Assembly (NCBI GenBank): GCA_049515135.1
Contig: JBEKUJ010000014.1
Coordinates: 115,958-179,957 of the forward strand
From: Fen-1364 sp049515135
GTDB taxonomy: Bacteria; Spirochaetota; Spirochaetia; SZUA-6; Fen-1364
Length of the DNA: 64,000 bases
Reading direction: 5' to 3'
How positions within the stretch are numbered: the stretch's first letter is position 1; each line of letters begins with the position of its first letter. The notes under the pieces were generated by a model, which ran no database searches, was not told the DNA's origin, and saw nothing but the letters and a program-made list of their open reading frames with translations. This document shows, piece by piece, positions 34,404 through 43,201 of the stretch. Both the position numbers and the translations under genes were made by a program.

Positions 34404-35051
34404 CGCGTCGGTATCCTTCAAATACTGATTGGCCTTCGCGTAATCAAGGGCCGTATATCCCTTGTTGTTTTTCACCTTCGCGTTCGCACCAGCCTTTAGG
34501 AGAGCGATGATCGCGTCGGGGTTTTGATTCTTGCTTGCGGCTTGCATCAGCGGAGTAAAGCCGTTCTTGTCCTTTCCTTCCAAGTCCGTGCCCGCTTTCA
34601 GCAACCTCATGATCACTTCGGGGTTTCCGTTATACCCAGAAGCAATCAAAAACGGAGTATTTCCCTCTTGGTCCACGGCCTTAAGACTTGCGCCCGCGTT
34701 CAAGAGGACTGTTATTACGTCAGGGTTCTTGGTCGACTGGGCTGCAAGCATTAGCGTGGTCCACTTCTGGTCAAAGTCGAGTGTCTCAACAATTGCACCC
34801 GCCTTCACGAGCGTCGCGGTCACCTCCGGGTTCTTATTGTATTGGGCGGCCCACATCAACACCGTTTTGTTTCCGTCAGCGTCCCGAATGTTTACGTTAG
34901 CACCCTTAGCTCTATCTATGGCCGCCTTCATTTCTTGCGGCGTTCCGTCCATTGCAATATCAAAGATTGGTCGGGCTGTTTGCTTCGAGCAACCACCAAG
35001 CAGAATCAGGGCGAGCAGCATTAGCGGGACAGCGAGCAGTCTAGTCTTCAT
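34374..35051 (-). CDS. Ankyrin-repeat lipoprotein
   Basis: 225 residues from ATG 35051 (AAGGAGG 7 nt upstream). Lipobox LLGGC (Cys21). Five ankyrin-like repeats follow, each about 35 residues and carrying NPEVT/NPDVI/NPEVI/NPDAI (for example NKTVLMWAAQYNKNPEVTAT). A protein-interaction role in the periplasm or outer membrane is likely. Confidence 0.85.
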   Translation of the reverse strand: MKTRLLAVPLMLLALILLGGCSKQTARPIFDIAMDGTPQEMKAAIDRAKGANVNIRDADGNKTVLMWAAQYNKNPEVTATLVKAGAIVETLDFDQKWTTLMLAAQSTKNPDVITVLLNAGASLKAVDQEGNTPFLIASGYNGNPEVIMRLLKAGTDLEGKDKNGFTPLMQAASKNQNPDAIIALLKAGANAKVKNNKGYTALDYAKANQYLKDTDALKQLEEASK

Positions 35052-35087
35052 ACATATCCTCCTTCGCTTTCTCTTGTTGGTTCTTGG

Positions 35088-35350
35088 ATGAAATTGACAG
35101 GTTGCCGGACCGCCCGACAAGGATTAGCCGATGATTCGAACAGATTATACACTGTCGGTCAAGCAACCCCGGCGACGGAAAAAGCTGGACGGCATTGGCC
35201 CTCAGAGCGGAACACCGGAGGCGCTGTTAGCGGCTTCCCCTTGTCGCGCTGCCGCTTGATATACGAGCTGTCAAGCGCGTAGAAGTCCGTTGCGTACTGC
35301 CCACGGATGACGCGCTTTCCGTTCTCATGCCAGGAAGCGTACCAGAGAAA
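35088..35350. other. Gene-free stretch between ankyrin gene and tRNA-Pro
   Basis: No supported gene. The minus strand from about 35345 to 35230 reads without a stop (SWHENGKRVIRGQYATDFYA) but has no start or recognised match; it may be a gene fragment just 3' of the tRNA. Confidence 0.3.
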
Positions 35351-35351
35351 A

Positions 35352-35426
35352 TCGGGCTGGGCGGATTTGAACCGCCGACCCCTTGCACCCCAAGCAAGTA
35401 CGCTAAACCAACTGCGCTACAGCCCG
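35352..35426 (-). tRNA. tRNA-Pro (anticodon GGG)
   Basis: A 75-nt cloverleaf on the minus strand: acceptor CGGGCTG/CAGCCCG with discriminator A, anticodon stem CTTGC/GCAAG around loop TTGGGGT (anticodon GGG), T-arm GGCGGTTCAAATCCGCC. CCA is not encoded. It marks the edge of the low-GC patch. Confidence 0.95.
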
Positions 35427-35503
35427 ATTTTGGCTCGGAATCTACCATCAGGGCGCTCCCCTGTCAAGGCAAGTGACGCGCAGGCTGCGCAGGCCGGCCG
35501 GTC

Positions 35504-35532
35504 TTGATGATGGACGGTCGTTGAGCTAACTT
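35504..35532 (+). promoter_or_regulatory. Promoter of lnt (leaderless type)
   Basis: TTGATG (35504-35509), 17-nt spacer, TAACTT (35527-35532), then 7 nt to ATG 35540. Confidence 0.55.
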
Positions 35533-35539
35533 GAAAGAG

Positions 35540-37210
35540 ATGACTATCGCCCGGCAAGTGATTTTCCTCGTCCCGGTGCCTGTGTCCCGTCCTGCCCCTG
35601 AGCCGCGGCTGCCGCTCCTCCTGGTTGTTCTGGCATCTTCCGTGCTCCTTCCCCTGGCCCTGCCCAGCGAGTTTTTCGGCGCTGCCAGCCGTATCCTCGG
35701 GCTCACGCCGGATGAGAGCTTCTTCTGGGGGAATGCAGCTCTGGGGTTCGTGTGCATCGCTCCTGTTTTCTATGCCGTCTCCCGCGCGCCGACCTTCGGT
35801 TATGCCTCTCTCCTCGGGCTCATTTTCGGCGGCGTCTCCACTGCGCTTGCCAACTACTGGCTGATGTTCTTCCAGGGTTACACCATCTGGACCATGGGCG
35901 GGACGGTTATCGGCTACATGGGCTACAACGCGCTCCTGTTCCCGTTCCTTCGGGGGATCTCGAGGCTCAGCGCCCGGTACCGCCCTTTCCTGCTTGCCGC
36001 CGCATGGTGCGTATACGAGTACTTCAAATCCATCGGATTCCTTGGATACCCGTGGGGCCTTATAGGGTATCCGGCAGGAGCGTTCCTTGCGCTGATACAG
36101 TTTGTCGATGTTACGGGAATCTGGGGTCTCTCGTTCCTGATGGCGCTCATCAACGCGCTGATCGCCGAAGTTGCCCTCTCGGAACGCAGGTCCCAGTACG
36201 CGCCTCAAGTTATCTTCGGTGCATTCCTTGTGGCCTGTGCGCTTGGCTACGGTCTGCATCGCCTTGCAACGCCCATCCCGGCAACGACACAGGCATCGCT
36301 TCTCCTGGTGCAGCAGAACTCCAACCCCTGGGAGGAGGGAGGGAAGGCCAACAAGGCGGCAGTTCGCGTGAACATGGACCTCACGCTCCAGGGCGTCCAT
36401 GATTCCCATCCCGCCCCTGATCTGGTGGTGTGGAGTGAAAGCTCTGTCAACGATGCATGGGTGGGACCGGATGATCGGCTCAATCCGCCAAATAATCCGC
36501 TCGAGCCCTTTTTCAGGTCCACCGGAATACCGGTCCTTTTCGGCGGGATTGTCGTTGCGGACTACGATCTGCAGCGGTATATGAACGGGGCTGTGCTGGT
36601 CTCACCACTGGGCAAAGTCATCGACACATACGGCAAGATGCATCCGGTTCCGTTTGCGGAAAGCATCCCGTTCTTCGAATATAAGCCCGTGCAGCGTTTT
36701 TTCCGTAATGTGATCGGCGTCTGGAACCCGTGGTTCATGGGAAGCCGCTATACGATCTTCGATGTTCCTCTTCAAGAGGGCGGGAGCCTGCACTTCGGCG
36801 TTCCGATCTGCTTCGAGGACGCTTTCTCAGACCTCGACCGGGGCTTCTTCCTGCGCGGCGCCGATATGCTGATCAACATCACAAACGATTCCTGGTCCGA
36901 CACCTGGTCGTCGGAGATCCAGCATTTCACGGTGGCCAGATTCCGGGCAATCGAAAACCGCCGGGTCCTGGTGCGGTCCACAAACGGAGGGGTCTCCGGG
37001 GTGGTTGGTCCGTGGGGAGAGGTCTGGGGAAGGATGCCGTTCTTCCAGCAAGCGTGGCGGGCGGTGCAGGTCCCGGTCTACAAGGAGAAGACGCTCACTC
37101 CCTACACCCGGTATGGCGACTGGTTTCCAAGATTCCTGATCCTGGTTCTGCTGATTGTCCTGGCGGCGGATACGCTGAACGATGTGGCCAAAAAAAAGAG
37201 GCTATCCTGA
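35540..37210 (+). CDS. lnt: Apolipoprotein N-acyltransferase
   Basis: 556 residues. About six to eight N-terminal membrane helices precede a nitrilase domain whose triad is visible: Glu300 (VVWSESS), Lys366 (YGKMHPVPF), Cys424 (GVPICFEDAF). A C-terminal helix closes the protein. It N-acylates lipoproteins in the inner membrane, implying an outer membrane. ATG 35540 is favoured by the promoter position; an in-frame TTG is at 35531. The 3' end carries half of the terminator of the convergent RRM gene. Confidence 0.94.
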   Translation: MTIARQVIFLVPVPVSRPAPEPRLPLLLVVLASSVLLPLALPSEFFGAASRILGLTPDESFFWGNAALGFVCIAPVFYAVSRAPTFGYASLLGLIFGGVSTALANYWLMFFQGYTIWTMGGTVIGYMGYNALLFPFLRGISRLSARYRPFLLAAAWCVYEYFKSIGFLGYPWGLIGYPAGAFLALIQFVDVTGIWGLSFLMALINALIAEVALSERRSQYAPQVIFGAFLVACALGYGLHRLATPIPATTQASLLLVQQNSNPWEEGGKANKAAVRVNMDLTLQGVHDSHPAPDLVVWSESSVNDAWVGPDDRLNPPNNPLEPFFRSTGIPVLFGGIVVADYDLQRYMNGAVLVSPLGKVIDTYGKMHPVPFAESIPFFEYKPVQRFFRNVIGVWNPWFMGSRYTIFDVPLQEGGSLHFGVPICFEDAFSDLDRGFFLRGADMLINITNDSWSDTWSSEIQHFTVARFRAIENRRVLVRSTNGGVSGVVGPWGEVWGRMPFFQQAWRAVQVPVYKEKTLTPYTRYGDWFPRFLILVLLIVLAADTLNDVAKKKRLS

Positions 37211-37237
37211 GCCTGCTGCCCCACGGAGGATAGCCTC
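37190..37237 (-). terminator. Intrinsic terminator of RRM gene
   Basis: Perfect 11-bp repeat GAGGCTATCCT / AGGATAGCCTC (37198-37208 and 37227-37237), followed on the minus strand by eight T. The T-run and one arm lie inside the last codons of lnt. Confidence 0.92.
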
Positions 37238-37258
37238 GTTGAGTCTCGAAAGGACCGC

Positions 37259-37540
37259 TTACTGCATGTCGTCGTAGCCGCCCCTGCGGGGCTCCTTGGG
37301 TTTCGCGAAATTGACCTTGATGTTCCGACCGTCCAGGGGGGTTTCATTCAGCGCCTTGATGGCGGCTTCCGCCTCCGGTTGGCTGGCCATCTCGATGAAC
37401 CCGAAGCCCTTGGACCTTCCGGTCTGGCGGTCTTTAATGACCTTACTTGTTTCAACAACGCCGTACGGGGTGAACAATTGACGCAGGGAATCCTCGTCAA
37501 TCCGGTAGGGAAGGTTCCCTACGTAGAGATTCACAGCCAT
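37259..37540 (-). CDS. RRM-type RNA-binding protein
   Basis: 93 residues from ATG 37540 (AAGGAG upstream). One RNA recognition motif: RNP2 LYVGNL and RNP1 GFGFIEM, then a short basic Gly-rich tail (KEPRRGGYDD). Such small RRM proteins occur in cyanobacteria, spirochaetes and others and may act as RNA chaperones. Confidence 0.93.
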   Translation of the reverse strand: MAVNLYVGNLPYRIDEDSLRQLFTPYGVVETSKVIKDRQTGRSKGFGFIEMASQPEAEAAIKALNETPLDGRNIKVNFAKPKEPRRGGYDDMQ

Positions 37541-37690
37541 ACACACTCCTTTTCCGAGAAAACTGTTTCTTGGGACACGAACGGGAAGGAAAAACTTCCA
37601 GAAGCAGCAGGACTCGTCACCAAAGCAGGCTGATTTTAGCTGGTTTTCATCCCGCGCGCAAGCTTTTTTTTCTCACGCCGCCGAACAACG

Positions 37691-37720
37691 CAAGGCGGAG
37701 GGGCACGGCCCCTCCGCTTG
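37691..37720. terminator. Strong hairpin downstream of argG
   Basis: CAAGGCGGAGGGGC / GCCCCTCCGCTTG around a 3-nt loop. No T-run adjoins it on the argG side, so it may be an mRNA 3'-end protector or inefficient terminator. Confidence 0.5.
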
Positions 37721-37735
37721 TCCGTCAATCCGCCG

Positions 37736-38980
37736 CTATTTTTTTCTGTGCACCAGCGAGGCCACCATTGCGGGAAGTCCGTAGAGATTGATGAAGCCGG
37801 TGGCGTCAGCGTGGTCATAGCTCGTTGCGCCAAAGGAGGCAAGGTCCTTCTGGTACATCGAGTACGGGGATTTCCGCCCGGCGATCACTATGTTTCCCTT
37901 GTACAGGGCCAATCGCACTGTCCCGCTCGTATAGGCGGAAATCTTCTCCATGAACGCCTCCAGCGACTCGCGAAGCGGGGTGAACCATTTGCCCCCGTAG
38001 ACGAGGTCGGCGTAAGTCTGGCTGATGTTCTGCTTGAAATGCAGGCAATCCGTGTCCAGGGTCAGCATTTCGAGCTCTCGAAGGGCGGTGAAGAGGATTG
38101 TTCCGCCCGGGGTTTCGTAGACTCCCCGGCTCTTCATCCCGACTCTGCGGTTCTCGACAACGTCTGCGCGGCCGATGCCGTTCTCAGCGCCCAGCGCATT
38201 CAAGGCTGTGAGGATATGGAAGGGGCTCATCTTTTTTCCGTCCACGGAAACCGGAATGCCTTTCTCGAAGTCGATGGCGACCTCGGTCTCGTGGTCCGGC
38301 GCATCCTTCAGCGACCTGGTGAGCTGGAACATCGATTCCTGCGGCCTGTTCCAGGGGTCCTCCAGGTCTCCGCCCTCATGGCTGATGTGCCACGCATTCA
38401 TATCCCGGGAGTAGATGTTCGTCTTGGAGATGTTCCCCAGGGGAACATCATGGGCCTTCGCGTAGTCGATGGCTTCCTCTCTGGACTTGATGTTCCACAT
38501 GCGCCATGGGGCGATGACGACCAGCTGCGGAGCAAGCGCCTTGTAAGCCAGCTCGAACCTGACCTGATCGTTGCCTTTCCCCGTGCAGCCGTGCGACACG
38601 GCGTCCGCATTCTCCTTGAGCGCAACCTCCACCTGGGCTTTGGCCTGAAGAGGCCGCGCGATGGAAGTGCCCAGAAGGTATTTCCCCTCATAGATGGCCC
38701 CGGATCTGAGCATGGGGAAGAGATAGTCCCGGGCGAACTCCTCCCGAAGGTCCATGAGGTACAGCTTCGAGGCGCCTGACACCTTGGCTTTTTCCTCCAG
38801 GCCGGTGAGGTCCTCGTTCTGTCCGACGTCCGTGCAGACCGCGACGACCTCGGCACCTTTGTAGTTCTCCTTGAGCCAGGGGATGATGATGGAGGTGTCC
38901 AGCCCTCCCGAATAGGCAAGGACGATCTTCTTCACGTCCTTCTTGACGATGCCGGATCGAATCCCGTTTCCTTCGCTCAT
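37736..38980 (-). CDS. argG: Argininosuccinate synthase
   Basis: 414 residues. N-type ATP site VLAYSGGLDTSIIIPWL, aspartate/citrulline loops VSHGCTGKGNDQVRFEL and TNIYSRDMNAWHISHEGG. Condenses citrulline with aspartate. Last gene of the arg operon; start overlaps the argD stop (ATGA). No argH follows. Confidence 0.97.
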   Translation of the reverse strand: MSEGNGIRSGIVKKDVKKIVLAYSGGLDTSIIIPWLKENYKGAEVVAVCTDVGQNEDLTGLEEKAKVSGASKLYLMDLREEFARDYLFPMLRSGAIYEGKYLLGTSIARPLQAKAQVEVALKENADAVSHGCTGKGNDQVRFELAYKALAPQLVVIAPWRMWNIKSREEAIDYAKAHDVPLGNISKTNIYSRDMNAWHISHEGGDLEDPWNRPQESMFQLTRSLKDAPDHETEVAIDFEKGIPVSVDGKKMSPFHILTALNALGAENGIGRADVVENRRVGMKSRGVYETPGGTILFTALRELEMLTLDTDCLHFKQNISQTYADLVYGGKWFTPLRESLEAFMEKISAYTSGTVRLALYKGNIVIAGRKSPYSMYQKDLASFGATSYDHADATGFINLYGLPAMVASLVHRKK

Positions 38981-40176
38981 TCCAGAGCCTCCTCGATTAT
39001 CTGAACGCCTTTGCTGATTTCCGCTTCGCTGATGATGAGAGGGGGGGCCAGCCGTACCACGTTGATTCCGGACCGCAGCGCCAGGAGCCCCGCGGCCTGC
39101 AGGCGAGCCAGGAAATCCTTCACTTCTCCTCCTGTATACTCGAAGCCCTGCAGGAGGCCCCGCCCGAGGATGGCTCCGACGTTCTTGTGCCGGGTTTTCA
39201 TGGCCTCCAGCTCATTGCGCAGGAGCTCGCCGCGGCTGCGAACGCGCTCCGTGAACGCCGGTTGTGACACGAGCTGCCACACCTTCGCCGCCACCGCCGT
39301 TGTCACAGGTCCGCCGCCGAATGTCGTGCCGTGCTCGCCATAATGGATGAGGCAATGAACCTTCTCGGGGATCAGGACAGCGGAAAGAGGGAGGCCGCCT
39401 GCTATCGGTTTTGCCAGGGTAATGATGTCCGGCTCCAATTCAACCGCCTCAGAGCCGTAGAAAAAGCCGGTCCGGCCCATTCCGGTCTGGACTTCGTCCG
39501 CTATGAGTATGGATCCGGTTTTCCTGCATCGCTCGTTGAGCGCCCTGGCAAACTCAGGGGTCATTGTCCTCATTCCGCCTTCCCCCTGGAGCACTTCCAC
39601 GATCACCCCCGCAACGTGCGTGTCCAGGGCCTGCTCAAGAGCGTCAACGTCGTTATAGGGCGCCACGGACACTCCGGGGAGCAGGGGCTGGAATGGCTCC
39701 TGGTATTTCGCGCTGGGAGTGCAGGAGAGCGCGCCAAGAGTCCTGCCGTGAAAGCCGTTGTCGAAGCAGAGCAGCCGGTCATGGCCCGGCCCCCGGGTCC
39801 GCAGCGAGTACAGGCGCGCGTACTTGAGGGCCGCTTCGTTGGCCTCCGTGCCGCTGTTCCCGAAGAAGACTGAGGCGAACTTGTACGGCCCGGTTGCCAG
39901 CATGAGCCGCCCGAGCGCCAGGGCCGGCTCGGTTGTGAACAGGTTGGAGACGTGGCTGAGCTTGCGCATCTGCTGAGCGGCCACACGGGCCAGGTCCGAC
40001 CGTCCATAGCCCAGCGCATTCACCGCGATGCCGCCGGCAAAGTCCAGGTATTTTTTTCCGGCGATGTCCTTGAGCCAGACGCCCCTGCCGCGGGATATGA
40101 CAAGGAGCTCAGTTCCATACTGGCGGGGGAAGGGGAGATCCGTCGCCATTGCAGGGTCTGTTCTTTTCATTTCCAT
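38977..40176 (-). CDS. argD: Acetylornithine aminotransferase
   Basis: 399 residues from ATG 40176 (AAGGA 8-9 nt upstream); an open extension further upstream is noncoding. Class III PLP motifs: YLDFAGGIAVNALG, FFGNSGTEANEAALKYARL, FHGRTLGALSCT, SILIADEVQTGMGRTG, TLAKPIAGGLPLSA with the PLP Lys. Overlaps argB by 10 nt. Confidence 0.95.
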   Translation of the reverse strand: MEMKRTDPAMATDLPFPRQYGTELLVISRGRGVWLKDIAGKKYLDFAGGIAVNALGYGRSDLARVAAQQMRKLSHVSNLFTTEPALALGRLMLATGPYKFASVFFGNSGTEANEAALKYARLYSLRTRGPGHDRLLCFDNGFHGRTLGALSCTPSAKYQEPFQPLLPGVSVAPYNDVDALEQALDTHVAGVIVEVLQGEGGMRTMTPEFARALNERCRKTGSILIADEVQTGMGRTGFFYGSEAVELEPDIITLAKPIAGGLPLSAVLIPEKVHCLIHYGEHGTTFGGGPVTTAVAAKVWQLVSQPAFTERVRSRGELLRNELEAMKTRHKNVGAILGRGLLQGFEYTGGEVKDFLARLQAAGLLALRSGINVVRLAPPLIISEAEISKGVQIIEEALE

Positions 40177-40949
40177 ATTTTCGTTCCTTTCCTGCCATCG
40201 AGGAGCCCGGCCAGGGAGCCTGATTCCTCGTATTGACCGATGATGACGGTCTGGACGCCGCGGGCGATGGCGTCCAGGGACGCTGCAACCTTGGGAAGCA
40301 TCCCGCCCTTGATCACGCCGCTCGCGGAGAGGGCGCCGGCTTGATGCGGGGAAAGCTCGCGGACCACACTGCCGTCCGAGATGATGCCCGGGATGTCGGA
40401 GAGAAAGACAAGCGCGGAGCACCCCAGGGCAACGGCGATGCTGAACGCAGCGGTGTCCGCGTTGAGGTTCAGGCCAAGCCCGGACGCGTCCATCGAAGAG
40501 GAGGAGATCACCGGAAGAAAGCCGTTGTCCAGAAGAAGAGAGAGAAGCCTGCCGTCCGCTCTGGCCGCCTCCCCGGTCCGGGACATCGAGCCGTCCGGCA
40601 GAGTTCCCATGGGCTTGCCTGTCAGAATGCCTCCGTCCGTGCAGCTGACGCCCACGGCGTCCAGTCCCCGTGCGCGGAGGAGACGCACGAGCTGCTTGTT
40701 TATCTTCCCGGCCAGGACCATGTCGACGACGTCCATCTCTGCGGTTGTTGTCTGGCGGAGTCCGTTGGTGAAGACGGGCTCCATCCCAAGCTTCTTGGAG
40801 AGCGATGTCACTTCGGCCCCGCCCCCGTGGACAAGGAGGAAACGGCAGCCTCCGGAGAGGGAGCGCATCTCGTCGGCCAGGCAGGCAAGGTTAGCTTCGT
40901 TTTCAGCCGCCTTCCCTCCGATCTTGACAAGAACCTGCGTCGTCTTCAC
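40167..40949 (-). CDS. argB: Acetylglutamate kinase
   Basis: 260 residues from GTG 40949, whose G overlaps the argC stop. Amino acid kinase motifs: VLVKIGGKAAE, LLVHGGGAEVTSLSKKLG, NLNADTAAFSIAVALG, LSDIPGI, GVIKGGMLPKV. The short N-terminus lacks the arginine-sensing helix of hexameric enzymes, so feedback control may be weak. Confidence 0.94.
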   Translation of the reverse strand: MKTTQVLVKIGGKAAENEANLACLADEMRSLSGGCRFLLVHGGGAEVTSLSKKLGMEPVFTNGLRQTTTAEMDVVDMVLAGKINKQLVRLLRARGLDAVGVSCTDGGILTGKPMGTLPDGSMSRTGEAARADGRLLSLLLDNGFLPVISSSSMDASGLGLNLNADTAAFSIAVALGCSALVFLSDIPGIISDGSVVRELSPHQAGALSASGVIKGGMLPKVAASLDAIARGVQTVIIGQYEESGSLAGLLDGRKGTKIWK

Positions 40950-41998
40950 TAGAGCTCTCCACCCAGGGGAAGCCCCGCGCATTCGTCGATCCCAAACCTG
41001 ATGTTCATGTCCTGCACTGCCTGTCCCGAGGCACCTTTCACGAGGTTGTCAATCACGGAGAAGAGCATGAGATGGCCGTCCTCTATCCGCCACCCTATGT
41101 CGCACCGGTTGGACCCCCATACCTCGCGCGTTTGCGGAATCCGGTCCCCAGCAAGGGAGACGAACGGCCTGCCGCCGTAAGCCTTGCGATAAGCTTCCGC
41201 AATGTCCTCAGAAGAGACCGGGCTGGCAAGCTCGACGACAGTCGTCACCGCCATCCCCCTGCGCAGAGGCGCCATGTGGGGCGTGAACAGGAGGGAAAGA
41301 TCCTTGTCCGCCGCACCGAGCTCCTGCGCGATCTCCGATGCATGGCGGTGCGACGTGCCCGGCGAGTATGCGTTGACGTTCTCCGATCTCTCCACGTACA
41401 GGAGGTCGGTCTTTTCCTTCCTGCCGGCGCCTGATATTGCGGAGATGGCGTTCACGATCACTGTTCCCCGCACGATACGCGCCTTTGCAAGCGGAAGGAG
41501 GGGAAGGAGCGTTGCGGTGGGATAGCAGCCGGGGACCGCAATGATGTCGGCGCTGCGGATCTGCTCCGTATGCCATTCCGCCAGTCCGTAGACTGACCGG
41601 GCGGAAAGGTCAGGACGCGGCATCGCGGCGCCGTATGCCTTTGCGAAGGTCGCAGGGTCCTTGAGCCGAAAGTCGGCCGAGAGGTCGATCAAGACCGCTT
41701 TTCCCAGGAAAGGAGCGCACACCTCTGCTGATTTCAGGTGGGGGAGCGCGGAAAACACCGCGTCCAGCTCCCCTGCAGCCGCGGCCTTGACAGCATCATC
41801 GATGGCAGCAAGCTTCCCCGAGCTCCGAGTTATTTTTCCTTCTATTACAGGGGAAAGCCCGGGGTCCACTCCGCGGACAAGCTGGCCTGCCTGGGAAGAG
41901 GAGACTGGGATGATCTCATGAACTTCCGGATGGGCCGCCAGCAGCCGAAGGAGGATGCCTCCCGTATAACCGGTTGCTCCAAGTACTGCCGTTTTCAT
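40949..41998 (-). CDS. argC: N-acetyl-gamma-glutamyl-phosphate reductase
   Basis: 349 residues. NADP site VLGATGYTGGILLRLLAAHP, catalytic Cys in IAVPGCYPTATLLPL, HRHASEIAQEL and FTPHMAPLRRGM. AAGGAGGAT precedes ATG; 4-nt overlap with argR. Confidence 0.96.
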   Translation of the reverse strand: MKTAVLGATGYTGGILLRLLAAHPEVHEIIPVSSSQAGQLVRGVDPGLSPVIEGKITRSSGKLAAIDDAVKAAAAGELDAVFSALPHLKSAEVCAPFLGKAVLIDLSADFRLKDPATFAKAYGAAMPRPDLSARSVYGLAEWHTEQIRSADIIAVPGCYPTATLLPLLPLAKARIVRGTVIVNAISAISGAGRKEKTDLLYVERSENVNAYSPGTSHRHASEIAQELGAADKDLSLLFTPHMAPLRRGMAVTTVVELASPVSSEDIAEAYRKAYGGRPFVSLAGDRIPQTREVWGSNRCDIGWRIEDGHLMLFSVIDNLVKGASGQAVQDMNIRFGIDECAGLPLGGEL

Positions 41999-42504
41999 TC
42001 ATATCCTCCTTGAAAACCAGGGATGCGGGCCTTCAGGGCCTTGATAAGGCGCGCCGGAGAAACGCCATTGCGGGGGACGACAAGGATCGTGTCGTCTCCC
42101 GCAATTGTGCCCAGCACCTCCGGGACCCGCATGTGGTCCAGCGCCGCCGCAACGCTGTTTGCGTGGCCGGGAAGAGTCCGTATCAGTCCGAGGGGCCCGG
42201 AGAACTCCAGCGACAGGAACCCCCGCGCAAAGTCCTGGATGAAGGTCTGGTCCGTAGCGGGAACGGGCTCCTCCGATGTCAGGACGTACGTGTAGCCGCC
42301 GTCGGGACGGGGCGCCTTGCCGATGCCCAGACGCTTCAGGTCCCGTGAGAGAGTAGCCTGCGTTGCCACGAAGCCCTCCCTGCGCAGCAGCGAGATAAGC
42401 GTCTCCTGGCTGCCAACCGCGCCGCGTGCAATGATCCTCTTGACCGCGGAAAGTCTTTCATTCTTTGTGCCCCGGCGGCGGGTCCCTATGGAATATTTAT
42501 TCAT
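41995..42504 (-). CDS. argR: Arginine repressor
   Basis: 169 residues from ATG 42504. Winged helix: GSQETLISLLRREGFVATQA then TLSRDLKRLGIGK (SR recognition motif). C-terminal arginine-binding domain has GTIAGDDTILVV. First gene of argR-C-B-D-G. The ARG box covers its own start codon, predicting tight autoregulation. Confidence 0.95.
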   Translation of the reverse strand: MNKYSIGTRRRGTKNERLSAVKRIIARGAVGSQETLISLLRREGFVATQATLSRDLKRLGIGKAPRPDGGYTYVLTSEEPVPATDQTFIQDFARGFLSLEFSGPLGLIRTLPGHANSVAAALDHMRVPEVLGTIAGDDTILVVPRNGVSPARLIKALKARIPGFQGGYE

Positions 42505-42506
42505 AG
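42486..42506. promoter_or_regulatory. ARG box (ArgR operator)
   Basis: ATGGAATATTTATTCAT is a near-perfect palindrome matching the TGAATWWWWATTCA consensus with one change. It overlaps the argR start codon (42502-42504). Confidence 0.8.
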
Positions 42507-42514
42507 TGCCTGGA

Positions 42515-42543
42515 TAGATATACAAAAAGCGCCGATGCGTCAA
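42515..42543 (-). promoter_or_regulatory. Likely promoter of arg operon
   Basis: Minus-strand TTGACG (42538-42543) with TATCTA at 17 nt (42515-42520) or TATATC at 15 nt (42517-42522). Only the -35 is strong. Confidence 0.45.
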
Positions 42544-42561
42544 GTGGGGGAAACGGCCGTC

Positions 42562-42591
42562 TTGTCACGCCCAGCGGCTGTGTCGTACAGT
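42562..42591 (+). promoter_or_regulatory. Promoter of LOG gene
   Basis: TTGTCA (42562-42567), 18-nt spacer, TACAGT (42586-42591), then GGGAGG before GTG 42610. Confidence 0.5.
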
Positions 42592-42609
42592 GGCGCCCGG
42601 GAGGCAAGG

Positions 42610-43176
42610 GTGAAGATCTGCGTTTTCTGCTCCTCCAGCGACGCCGTGGATCCCGCCTATTTTGCGGCGGCAGCGGAAATGGGCGCGTTGATCGGCGCGG
42701 AAGGCCACACCCTGGTGTACGGGGGCGGCAGGGTGGGGATGATGGGAGAAGTGGCCCGCGCCGTGCACGACAAGGGCGGGCGGGTGGTCGGCATCATTCC
42801 CGACTTCATGCACCGCAAGGCGGTGGCGTACGAGAAGTGCGATGAGCTCACCGTCACCGCCGACATGCGGGAGCGCAAGGCCAGGATGATGAGCAGCGCG
42901 GAGGCTTTTGTGGCCCTGCCGGGAGGCTTTGGAACGCTGGAGGAGCTTTCAGAGCTCATCACGCAGCTCCAGTTCGGCATCCTTGTGCGGCCGCTTGTCC
43001 TGGTGAACACCCTGGGTTTCTTCGACCCGCTGGCCGCGGTCTTTGACAGGTTCTACCGTGAGAAGTTCGCCAAGCCCGAGATGGGAGGCGTGCTTGCTCT
43101 TGTGCCAGACCCTGCGGAGGCCATGCGGCGCATCCATGGATTTGTGCCGCCCCGGCTCGTGAGCAAGTGGTTCTAG
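42610..43176 (+). CDS. LOG family nucleoside 5'-monophosphate phosphoribohydrolase
   Basis: 188 residues from GTG 42610 (GGGAGG upstream). Rossmann-like LOG fold with VYGGGRVGMMGEVARA and the signature LPGGFGTLEELSELI. Members release cytokinin-type bases from nucleotides or hydrolyse AMP; bacterial role often unknown. Confidence 0.93.
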   Translation: MKICVFCSSSDAVDPAYFAAAAEMGALIGAEGHTLVYGGGRVGMMGEVARAVHDKGGRVVGIIPDFMHRKAVAYEKCDELTVTADMRERKARMMSSAEAFVALPGGFGTLEELSELITQLQFGILVRPLVLVNTLGFFDPLAAVFDRFYREKFAKPEMGGVLALVPDPAEAMRRIHGFVPPRLVSKWF

Positions 43177-43201
43177 ACAGGGATGTCCGAAATGCGCGGT
43201 A

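Noticed and set aside
40177..40422. N-terminal extension of argD
   Set aside because: Antisense-like Arg/Pro-rich residues inside argB; ATG 40176 has a ribosome site and normal family length.
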